5,461 bases of DNA, from assembly GCA_018898235.1 (NCBI GenBank), contig JAHIJU010000476.1, positions 1 to 5,461 on the forward strand, given 5' to 3'. The notes beneath the pieces are model-generated. The model was not told the origin of the DNA. It ran no database searches and worked only from the letters and a program-made list of their open reading frames with translations. The stretch comes from Actinomycetota bacterium. Lineage in GTDB: Bacteria; Actinomycetota; Actinomycetes; Actinomycetales; Cellulomonadaceae. Shown one piece after another: positions 1 to 5,461 of this stretch; within the stretch, counting starts at the first letter, position 1, and each line of letters begins with the position of its first letter. A program made the position numbers and the translations under genes.

Positions 1-23
1 GACGCGACCAGTGCCCCGGCGCG

Positions 24-76
24 CCGTCATCGCACCCGTCATCGCCCTTCTGCCGGCGACGCCAACCCGTCATCGC
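24..76 (+). repeat. Three direct copies of CCGTCATCGC upstream of the relaxase
   Basis: The decamer CCGTCATCGC occurs exactly at 24-33, 36-45 and 67-76. The last two copies share a 12-base match, ACCCGTCATCGC, at 34-45 and 65-76, which are 31 bases apart (about three helical turns). The first two are 12 bases apart. The third copy forms the 3' arm of the hairpin next to the proposed nick site. Short iterated sites beside a nick region are typical binding sites for oriT accessory proteins or for the relaxase itself; plasmid iterons or an operator are alternatives. The repeats are seen directly; the role is inferred. Confidence 0.6.
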
Positions 77-90
77 TGTGTCTATAGGGC
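54..90 (+). other. oriT: Candidate origin of transfer (oriT) with hairpin and nick site
   Basis: An imperfect hairpin (arms 54-61 and 68-75, six-base loop CCAACC, one G-T pair and one mismatch) ends eight bases before a TGTCT/ATAG sequence at 79-87. In plasmid R388, as I recall it, the MobF relaxase TrwC cuts TGTCT/ATAG, also eight bases 3' of a hairpin. The proposed cut would lie between T83 and A84 on the + strand, leaving the relaxase on the 5' end of A84. The site lies about 150 bases upstream of a MobF relaxase gene, the usual position for a cognate oriT. The hairpin is weak in its outer part, and the match covers only about nine bases, so this is a well-placed candidate, not a proven site. 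CTATAG could instead be a promoter -10 element, but no matching -35 is evident. Confidence 0.5.
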
Positions 91-94
91 GTGA

Positions 95-126
95 GGAGTC
101 TGGCGTCGTGCGCACGATCCGACTCC
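95..126. repeat. Nested inverted repeat downstream of the nick site
   Basis: A perfect 12-base palindrome, TCGTGCGCACGA, at 106-117 sits almost centrally within an outer inverted repeat, GGAGTC (95-100) and GACTCC (121-126). The two centres differ by one base. It begins 11 bases after the proposed nick and ends about 110 bases before the relaxase start. It could be a dimeric repressor or accessory-protein site that autoregulates the relaxase operon, or a structured 5' leader in the transcript. No run of T follows, so an intrinsic terminator is unlikely. Confidence 0.45.
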
Positions 127-224
127 GCACCGTTGAGCAGCGGGACGCGCCAGGACGGCGGCCAGCGACGGATCCCCTCGTCTACTCCCGCACACCTGCA
201 GGGAGCGGAACCCGACGTCAAGAC

Positions 225-230
225 GGGAGG
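225..230 (+). promoter_or_regulatory. Ribosome binding site deciding the relaxase start
   Basis: GGGAGG at 225-230 is a strong Shine-Dalgarno match. It ends eight bases before the GTG at 239, overlaps the in-frame GTG at 230 (so cannot serve it), and is 17 bases from the ATG at 248. This favours GTG 239 as the start. Confidence 0.6.
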
Positions 231-238
231 TGGCGCAG

Positions 239-3136
239 GTGTTGTCGATGCACAAGCTCGCGGCCGGAGACGGGTACGCCTACCTGACCCGTCACGTCGC
301 AGCGGGCGACGCGGGCCTCGACCCGGGTGCGTCTTTGACCGCGTACTACGAGCAGTCGGGCAACCCGGCCGGCCGCTGGTTCGGCGCAGGCCTCACCGGG
401 CTCGGCGACGGCACGCGGCGGCTTCGGGCTGGCGACGTCGTCACCGAAGCGGCGATGACGGCTGTCTTCCGCGACGGCGTCGACCCGCTGACCGATGATG
501 CGCTCGGCCGGCCCTACCGAGACTTCGATGACGGGAAGCGTCACGCCGTCGTCGGCTACGACCTGACGTTCACCGCCCCGAAGTCCGTCTCGGTCCTGTG
601 GGCGCTGGCCGATGACGCGACGCGCGTCATCGTCTATGACGCGCACCGGACGGCGTTGGCGTCATCGCTGGAGTTCGTCGAGCAGCGCGTCATCCGCACG
701 CGCGTCGGCGACGCCGGCCGTCATCAGGTGCGCACCCGCGGGATGGTCGCGGCCGCGTTCGACCACTCGGACACCCGGGCCGGTGACCCGAACCTGCACA
801 CCCACGTCGTGGTCGCCAACAAGGTCCAGGGCCCCGACGGCGCCTGGCGCAGCGTCGACGGCCGGACGGTCCACGCCGCGGTTGTCACCGTGTCCGAGCT
901 GTACGACGCGCTGCTGGCCGACGAGCTCGCGCGGCGTCTGCCGGTGGAGTGGTCGATGCGGGACCGCGGGCCGCGCCGCAACCCGGCGTTCGAGGTCGAC
1001 GGCATTGGCGATGACCTGCTGAGCCACTTCTCGGCACGGGCCGAGCAGATCCACTGCGCCGAGCAGGAGTGGCTCGCCCAGTTCGAGACCGACCACGGCC
1101 GAGCACCGACTCGGGTGGAGACCACCCGGGCCCGCCAGCACCTGGCGCGTGCCACGCGTCCGCCAAAGACCGTCCGGCCCCTGGCCGACCTGCTGGCGGA
1201 CTGGGCGAACCGGGCCCGCGCCCTGACCGGGCTCGAGCCGCACGACCTCGCGGCTCGCGCGCTGACCGGCACCTACGGCCGGGCGCTGCACGCCCACGAC
1301 GTAGGCCCGGAGGTCCGCGCGGCGATGGTCGCCCAGGTGCTGGACGACGTCTCCACCCGGCGGTCGGTGTGGACGACGTGGAATCTCGGGGCCGCGGCGG
1401 TGCGGGCGTCGAAGCTGCTGCGCATGGCGTCGCCCGCCGAGCGACGCGCGCTGCTGAACGAGGTCACCACGCAGGCCGCGGCCGAGTGCGTGCACCTGGA
1501 CGACGACCGCGACCCGATGACGCGGCGGGTCGGTGAGTCCCTGTACACGACGACCGAGCTGCTCGGCGCGGAGCGGGTGCTGATCGACGCCGCCGAGACC
1601 GACGGCTTCCCCCACCGTTCCAGCGAGGCGCTCCGGCAGGTCCAGCTGCGCACCGAGCACCACCTCGGCGGGCTCGCGCCTGACCAGCGGACGGCCGTCG
1701 AGGCTGTCATCACCTCCGGGCGGCTGCTCGACGTCCTCGTCGGCCCGGCGGGCTCGGGCAAGACCACCACGCTCGCCGCGCTCACCGGGTTCTGGCGCCA
1801 CGGGATCGGGCCGGTCGTCGGGCTCGCGCCGTCGGCCACGGCCGCGCGGGCGCTGTCCGAGTCGCTCGGCATCGCGTGCGAGACCACCGCGAAGTGGCTG
1901 CACGAGTCCACCGGGGACGGCGGTGCGGCCCGGGCGCTGCGGTACGCCGACGCCGTCGAGCGGGAGACGACCGGCGACCTCCGCCAGATGCGGGCGGCGC
2001 GGGAGGAGCAGTGGCGGCTGCGGGTCGAGCAGGACCAGTGGCGGTTCTGCCCCGGCCAGCTCGTCATCGTCGACGAGGCCTCCCTCGCCGACACCCGCAC
2101 GCTCGCCGCGATCGTCGAACAAGCGCGGGCGGCCACCGCCAAGGTGCTGCTGGTCGGGGACCACCTTCAACGCGGGTCGGTCGATGCCGGCGGGGCGTTC
2201 GGGATGCTGGCCCGCCGCGGGCCTACCGCCGAGCTCACCAGCCTGTGGCGGTTCGCGAACCCCTGGGAAGCCCGGGCCAGTCTCGAGCTGCGTCGCGCCC
2301 ACCCCGCCGCACTCGACGCGTACGAGGAGCACGGTGCCATCAGCTCGGGCGGCCGCGACGCGATGCTCGACGGCGCGATCGACGCCGTCACCTCGGCGAC
2401 CGAGCGCGGCCGGGTGGCGGTGTTGCAGGCCGTCGATAACCGCACCGTCCGCGAGCTGAACGCCCGCATCCGCGCCGACCGCATCACCGCCGGCGAGGTC
2501 GCCGCCACCGGGGTGGCGCTGCACGACGGGCTGAGCGCCGGGGTCGGCGACCGGATCGTCACCCGCCGTAACCACCGGCGTCTGACCACCGCTGACGGGT
2601 TCGTCCGCAACGGTGCTCTGTGGGACGTCGCCGCCGTCCTGCCCGACGGCTCGCTGCGCGTGCGCCCCGCCGCGGACGACGCCAACGCGCCCACCGTCAG
2701 GCTCCCGGCGGCCTACGTCGCCGAGCACGTCGAGCTCGGCTACGCCACCACCATCGCCCGCACCCAGGGCATGACCGTCGACGAGACCCACACCATCGCC
2801 GCACCCGGCATGGGCCGCGAGGACCTGTACGTCGCGATGAGCCGCGGCCGCCACACCAACCGGGCCTACGTCGTCGTCGACCAACCCGACCCGGAATGCC
2901 TGCCCGGCCACGCGCCGTCGTCGGGCCGCGAGGTACTCGAACAGATTCTCGCCACCAGCCACGCCGAGCCGAGCGCCACCGAGACCTGGGCGACCTACCA
3001 CCCCGCCCAGGCGGCGCCCGTCGTGCCGCCCGCCCGTCCACAGCACCCGTGGGCCGCCGTGCCTCCACAGCCTGCGCCGCATCGCTTGACCGCCGTCCCG
3101 CCACCGGTTCCCGATGGACCGGTGCTCGGGCTGTAA
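239..3136 (+). CDS. MobF conjugative relaxase-helicase (TrwC/TraI family)
   Basis: This protein nicks one DNA strand at oriT, stays covalently attached to the 5' end through a tyrosine, and unwinds the strand for conjugative transfer. From GTG 239 it is 965 residues and begins VLSMHKL; GTG 230 and ATG 248 are alternative starts. The relaxase domain (about 1-300) has candidate catalytic tyrosines at 13/15 and 36/37, and a metal-binding triad at His175, His187 and His189 (NLHTH motif). The helicase half (about 475-880) shows Walker A GPAGSGKTT (502-510), Walker B IVDEAS (610-615), a GDHLQ motif (640-644), ARTQGMT near 840-846, and YVAMSRGRHTN at 864-874. This is the RecD/TraA-like superfamily 1 set. 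A proline-rich tail of about 60 residues ends the protein, which is shorter than many actinobacterial members of 1,100 residues or more, but no core motif is missing. It lies just downstream of a candidate oriT and 36 bases before an excisionase-like gene, probably in one operon. No coupling protein or type IV secretion gene is visible in the window. Confidence 0.95.
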   Translation: MLSMHKLAAGDGYAYLTRHVAAGDAGLDPGASLTAYYEQSGNPAGRWFGAGLTGLGDGTRRLRAGDVVTEAAMTAVFRDGVDPLTDDALGRPYRDFDDGKRHAVVGYDLTFTAPKSVSVLWALADDATRVIVYDAHRTALASSLEFVEQRVIRTRVGDAGRHQVRTRGMVAAAFDHSDTRAGDPNLHTHVVVANKVQGPDGAWRSVDGRTVHAAVVTVSELYDALLADELARRLPVEWSMRDRGPRRNPAFEVDGIGDDLLSHFSARAEQIHCAEQEWLAQFETDHGRAPTRVETTRARQHLARATRPPKTVRPLADLLADWANRARALTGLEPHDLAARALTGTYGRALHAHDVGPEVRAAMVAQVLDDVSTRRSVWTTWNLGAAAVRASKLLRMASPAERRALLNEVTTQAAAECVHLDDDRDPMTRRVGESLYTTTELLGAERVLIDAAETDGFPHRSSEALRQVQLRTEHHLGGLAPDQRTAVEAVITSGRLLDVLVGPAGSGKTTTLAALTGFWRHGIGPVVGLAPSATAARALSESLGIACETTAKWLHESTGDGGAARALRYADAVERETTGDLRQMRAAREEQWRLRVEQDQWRFCPGQLVIVDEASLADTRTLAAIVEQARAATAKVLLVGDHLQRGSVDAGGAFGMLARRGPTAELTSLWRFANPWEARASLELRRAHPAALDAYEEHGAISSGGRDAMLDGAIDAVTSATERGRVAVLQAVDNRTVRELNARIRADRITAGEVAATGVALHDGLSAGVGDRIVTRRNHRRLTTADGFVRNGALWDVAAVLPDGSLRVRPAADDANAPTVRLPAAYVAEHVELGYATTIARTQGMTVDETHTIAAPGMGREDLYVAMSRGRHTNRAYVVVDQPDPECLPGHAPSSGREVLEQILATSHAEPSATETWATYHPAQAAPVVPPARPQHPWAAVPPQPAPHRLTAVPPPVPDGPVLGL

Positions 3137-3159
3137 GCAACGCCAACCACCCACCCACC

Positions 3160-3165
3160 AAGGAG
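3160..3165 (+). promoter_or_regulatory. Ribosome binding site of the excisionase-like gene
   Basis: AAGGAG ends seven bases before the ATG at 3173. It lies in the 36-base gap after the relaxase stop, which has no room for a clear promoter or terminator, so the gene is probably co-transcribed with the relaxase. Confidence 0.7.
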
Positions 3166-3172
3166 AAGGACC

Positions 3173-3376
3173 ATGACCACCACCGACAGCACCGTCACCC
3201 CGGCCCGGCAGTACTACCGCGTGAAGGACGCGGCCGAGGTGCTCGGGGTCCCGCCCCGGACCCTGTACCACCTGGCCGAGCGCGAACAGATCCCGTGCCG
3301 GCGCCTGGGCACCGTGATCCTCATCCCGGCAGCGTGGGTCGAGCGCGAACCAGCCATGCCGCCCACCCGGCGCTGA
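3173..3376 (+). CDS. Small excisionase-like helix-turn-helix protein
   Basis: This 67-residue protein matches the MerR/AlpA-like 'HTH_17' excisionase pattern. The domain spans about residues 14-57: YYRVKDAAEVLGVPP gives the first helices, RTLYHLAEREQIP the recognition helix, and CRRLGTVILIPAAWVE the wing, with its typical R-x-G-x-x-x-x-I-P. Members of this family bind next to attachment sites as recombination directionality factors, or act as small regulators of integrase operons. Its position directly before an integrase supports the excisionase role. The TGA stop overlaps the ATG of the integrase (TGATG at 3374-3378), so the two are probably translationally coupled. The first 12 residues are polar and look unstructured. 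A transcriptional regulator without excisionase activity remains possible; the DNA-binding fold is more certain than the role. Confidence 0.85.
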   Translation: MTTTDSTVTPARQYYRVKDAAEVLGVPPRTLYHLAEREQIPCRRLGTVILIPAAWVEREPAMPPTRR

Positions 3377-4496
3377 TGTCCGTCACCAAACGCGTGCTCG
3401 CATCCGGCACGGTGACCTGGCGCGCGAAGGTCTCCTTCGAGCGCCGGGTCATCGCGCAGAAGTCGTTCACCCGCAGGGTCGACGCCAGGCGCTGGGAGGC
3501 CGACCAGCTCGCCAAGCTCGACGCCGGCTCCTGGATCGACCCGACCCGCGGGCGCATCACGTTCGGGGCACTGGCCGAGGAGTGGCAGGCCTCGCGCGGT
3601 CACCTGGCGGTGCGCAGCCAGGAGACCACACGGTTCCTGCTCGACAAGTACATGATCCCGGAGATCGGTGCGTTCCCCATCGCGGCAATCTCGGCGGCCG
3701 ACGTCGAGCGAGCGATGTCCGGTCTGACGGCGCGTGGGCTGGCGACCGCGACCCGGCGTCGGGCGCTGTCGATGATCCGGCTCGTGTTCGACTACGCGAT
3801 CCGCGACCGCCGGCTCTCGGTGAATGTGGCGCGGATGGTGTCGCTGCCGCGCGGTGGGACAAAGCGCGAGCCGCACTGGCTGCGGCCCGAGCAGCTCGGC
3901 CGGCTGGTGATGGCGGTGCCGCCGCTGTGCCAGCCGGTGGTGCTGTTCCTTGGGACGACGGGGTGCCGGTTCTCGGAGATGGCGGCGCTGCGGGTCGACG
4001 ACGTGGTGCAGACCCCGCACGGGCTCGGGGTGCGGGTGCACCGGGCTGCGACGCAGTCCAAGCGGACGAGCGGGGCGGTGTTCGGGCCGACGAAGACCCA
4101 CCAGACCCGGACGGTGCCGGTGCCGGCGGCGCTGGACGGGTACGTGCGGACGCGGGTCGCTGCGACGGCGGCGGGTGGGTACCTGTTTCCGAGCCCGACC
4201 GGCGCGGTCTGGACGAACACCAACTTCCGGGCGCGATCGGGGTGGATGGAGGCGACGCGCGCGGCGGGGGTCGGGGGACGACGATCCACGACCTACGGCA
4301 CACCGCCGCGTCGTTGCTCATCGCGGCCGGGGCGGACGTGAAGGCGGTGCAGGTGATCCTCGGGCACTCGACCGCGACGATGACGATGGACCTGTACGGG
4401 CACCTGTTCAGCGAGGCGACGTGGCAGGCGATGGAGCGGCTGCCGACTATTCCGCTGATGCAAGTGCCGCGGGCGATCGGATCAGCAGTGCAATAA
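3376..4496 (+). pseudogene. Tyrosine recombinase/integrase, split by a one-base frameshift
   Basis: This is a phage-type site-specific integrase that would insert and excise the element at att sites. The start is ATG 3376, overlapping the excisionase stop. An N-terminal arm-binding segment (about 1-60) is followed by a core-binding domain (about 62-145, from ITFGALAEEW) and the catalytic domain from about 165. The first catalytic Arg is R198 (TTGCRFSEMAALR), and the beta-hairpin Lys is K240 (PTKTHQTRTVPV). That frame then breaks near codon 300 and would end at the TGA at 4339-4341, giving 321 residues without the active site. The rest continues in another frame: TTIHDLRHTAAS from 4278 (His 4287, Arg 4296), GHSTATM (His 4365), and the nucleophile Tyr at 4395-4397 in MDLYGHL, ending at TAA 4496. 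Restoring one G in the G5 runs at 4266-4270 or 4273-4277 gives an ordinary 373-residue integrase. The cause may be a sequencing slip, a real recent mutation, or (less likely) -1 ribosomal frameshifting. Conservation on both sides argues that any mutation is recent. Confidence 0.88.
4266..4277 (+). other. Frameshift site within two G5 runs in the integrase gene
   Basis: Two runs of five G (4266-4270 and 4273-4277), separated by TC, lie exactly where the integrase reading frame changes. Upstream, the codons read AAGVGG; downstream, TTIHDLRHT needs a -1 shift, or one added base. Such runs are common places for both replication slippage and sequencing error. The local sequence C-GGG-GGA is not a full X-XXY-YYZ slippery heptamer, which weakens a programmed shift. 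Confidence 0.75.
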
Positions 4497-4581
4497 GCCC
4501 ATGGCTGACTTCCGCCCGACCGGATCTCCTCAAATAGGCCCAGGCGGCATCCCGGACTCCAGACATTCGTTGGCGCCGGAA
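4497..4581. other. Intergenic gap between convergent integrase and OLD-like genes
   Basis: This 85-base gap separates the integrase stop from the stop of the convergent nuclease-like gene. I see no tRNA 3' end, no strong stem followed by T, and no credible small gene in it. It coincides with a fall in G+C. Because integrase genes often abut one attachment site, an element boundary could lie here or just beyond, but no duplicated att core can be seen within the window. Confidence 0.35.
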
Positions 4582-5461
4582 TTACACGTCGCGTACTCGA
4601 CGTGCCAGACCCCCCACAAGTTCGCCCGCCTGGTGAGCTACCACCGTTTCCCGAAGCAGGAACGCAACGAGCCCTCGCGTCACCGCTTGCTTCCCACCGA
4701 ACTCCGCTGCGAGCTCCTCCAGCCAGTCGTGCGCATCTATGCCACTTATCCGCTCCAAAACAACCCGTAGCCGCACCGGATCAGCTCCCACCAGCGGAGA
4801 ATCACCCGTTCCGCCCTGTCGGCGCCACTCATCAAGCGCCCTTCGCAACAGACGTTCCGGCGATGTGTCGCCCGGAAGGAACTCGACGAAGCGATCACCC
4901 TCCACAGCGCCCCGCTGGTCGCCGTCCAGCACACCAACCACGGGCATCGTGCCCTCAAACGCGAGCATGCCTTGAACGATCCCACGCACGCCGGACTCGC
5001 CCGAGATCGAGTGAACAACCGCAAGGTGCCTGCCAAGGTCCATGTCCAGGTAGTTGACCAGCTCCCTCAGCAGCAGTCCTCCACAGATGTCCTCGGCGAC
5101 GCAAGTTATCGAGCGCTCGGGTGGAACACCCAGCTGACGCGCGACTTCACGCGCGTCTAGTGTCGCGTCGATCTCCGGCCTTGGGACGGACCGGACAACC
5201 ACGGCCCCCTCACCGGGAAGGATCGTGAGAAGGCTTGGAGTATGACTGGCACACACGGCCGTCAGGTCATACTGGACAATTAGCCGGGCAAGGACGTAGA
5301 CGAGCCGCTCCTGTGAGTACACTGCCAGATGGCTCTCAGGCTCCTCCAGAAGAACGATTGTTCCAGCCTCCAGCCGAGAAAGCCGCCATACTAGATACAT
5401 TGCACCGAGCTCGCCCCGGCCCATGGACAGCGAGTCATACTCGTGATTCTCCGTCGAAACC
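4582..5461 (-). CDS. OLD-like ATPase-TOPRIM nuclease, C-terminal part (5' end outside window)
   Basis: The reading frame is open through the right edge, so the true start and the Walker A region are missing; 292 residues are visible. The ATG at 5424 is internal, because SLSMGRGELGA spans it and is the ABC-type signature motif. Next come Walker B TIVLLEEPESHL (5326-5361, tandem Glu as in SMC/OLD ATPases) and an H-loop ASHTPSLL. A TOPRIM-like domain follows: ITCVAEDICGGLLLRELV supplies the Glu (codon at 5092-5094), VVGVLDGDQRG supplies the DxD pair (codons at 4918-4926), and FLPGDTSPERLL is a sequence I associate with these nucleases. Family members are ATP-regulated DNA nucleases such as phage P2 OLD and GajA of Gabija defence. 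The Glu lies in AED rather than the commoner VEG, so activity is not assured. The gene is convergent with the integrase, has no gajB helicase after it, and uses a less GC-rich codon set than its neighbours. A partner gene may lie upstream, beyond the window. The ATPase-TOPRIM class is well supported; a defence role is inferred. Confidence 0.8.
   Translation of the reverse strand, partial: VSTENHEYDSLSMGRGELGAMYLVWRLSRLEAGTIVLLEEPESHLAVYSQERLVYVLARLIVQYDLTAVCASHTPSLLTILPGEGAVVVRSVPRPEIDATLDAREVARQLGVPPERSITCVAEDICGGLLLRELVNYLDMDLGRHLAVVHSISGESGVRGIVQGMLAFEGTMPVVGVLDGDQRGAVEGDRFVEFLPGDTSPERLLRRALDEWRRQGGTGDSPLVGADPVRLRVVLERISGIDAHDWLEELAAEFGGKQAVTRGLVAFLLRETVVAHQAGELVGGLARRVRDV
4585..4604. repeat. 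Perfect 7-base inverted repeat with 6-base spacer at the 3' end of the nuclease-like gene
   Basis: CACGTCG (4585-4591) and CGACGTG (4598-4604) are exact inverted copies around CGTACT. They lie within the last seven codons of the - strand gene, directly before its stop. The arm-spacer-arm layout resembles the core site of a tyrosine recombinase, and it lies 88 bases from the integrase stop. It could equally be a small transcript-end hairpin, although no T run follows on either strand, or chance in coding sequence. Confidence 0.35.

Noticed and set aside
24..76. CRISPR array
   Set aside because: The repeated unit is only 10-12 bases with spacings of 12 and 31 bases, and no cas gene is present.
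78..90. CTATAG as a simple promoter -10 box
   Set aside because: No suitable -35 is visible 16-18 bases upstream, and the hairpin spacing plus adjacent MobF gene favours a nick site. It is kept only as an alternative.
195..202. CCTGCAGG palindrome and the CTCCC/GGGAG arms around it (185-205)
   Set aside because: The five-base arms and eight-base palindrome are expected by chance in such GC-rich DNA, and no T run follows to suggest a terminator.
39..498. Small open frames in the leader region and early relaxase (39-221 minus, 78-287 plus, 91-498 plus)
   Set aside because: Their products are Arg-rich with no recognisable motif. They overlap the repeats, the oriT candidate and the relaxase start, and none has a convincing ribosome binding site.
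662..3271. Long open frame of 869 codons on the - strand opposite the relaxase
   Set aside because: It is a shadow of the high-GC relaxase gene. Its sequence is low-complexity Gly/Arg/Val-rich with no domain motifs, while the + strand frame carries all relaxase and helicase motifs.
2620..3375. Upstream extension of the integrase frame through the relaxase 3' end and excisionase gene
   Set aside because: The extension is Arg/Pro-rich out-of-frame sequence. The real start is ATG 3376, which overlaps the excisionase stop and begins the recognisable arm-binding segment.
4497..4581. tRNA 3' end as the integration site
   Set aside because: No T-loop GGTTCGA-type sequence, acceptor stem or CCA end can be found next to the integrase.
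4501..5160. Short + strand frames opposite the OLD-like gene (4501-4770, 4602-5057, 4739-4975, 4972-5160)
   Set aside because: They lie antisense to a frame with clear ATPase and TOPRIM motifs, and their products show no conserved features.

Overview
The window is about 70% G+C over most of its length, with G/C-ending codons throughout the first three genes. The gene set and order (a MobF relaxase, a small excisionase-type DNA-binding protein, then a tyrosine integrase) point to a high-GC actinomycete. No single genus can be named from the sequence. The first ~4.5 kb reads as the mobility end of an integrative and conjugative or mobilizable element (ICE/IME).

Layout. Bases 1-238 hold no convincing gene but are rich in structure: three copies of CCGTCATCGC, a hairpin followed 8 nt later by TGTCTATAG (close to the nick region of the R388 oriT, the model site for MobF relaxases), and a nested inverted repeat further on. 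I read this as a candidate oriT directly upstream of its relaxase. Bases 239-3136 encode a 965-residue TrwC/TraI-type relaxase-helicase. Bases 3173-3376 encode a 67-residue MerR/AlpA-type excisionase-like protein. Its stop overlaps the start of a tyrosine recombinase at 3376-4496, and that gene is split by a single-base frameshift near 4266-4277. The three genes lie on the + strand, closely spaced or overlapping, and probably form one operon. The relaxase would nick and unwind the element for transfer. The excisionase and integrase would set the direction of recombination at the att sites, but only if the frameshift is an artefact or is bypassed.

Bases 4497-4581 are a short gap between convergent genes. 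From 4582 to beyond the right edge, on the - strand, lies the 3' part of an OLD-like gene: the C-terminal half of an ABC-type ATPase (signature, Walker B and H-loop visible) followed by a TOPRIM-like nuclease domain. Composition drops to roughly 52-65% G+C here, so either the element ends near 4500 or this is cargo from another source. Proteins of this architecture include anti-phage nucleases (OLD, GajA), but no gajB helicase lies downstream of it, so the system cannot be named from this window.

The most interesting signals are the oriT-like site, the frameshifted integrase, and the OLD-like nuclease at the compositional break beside the integrase.
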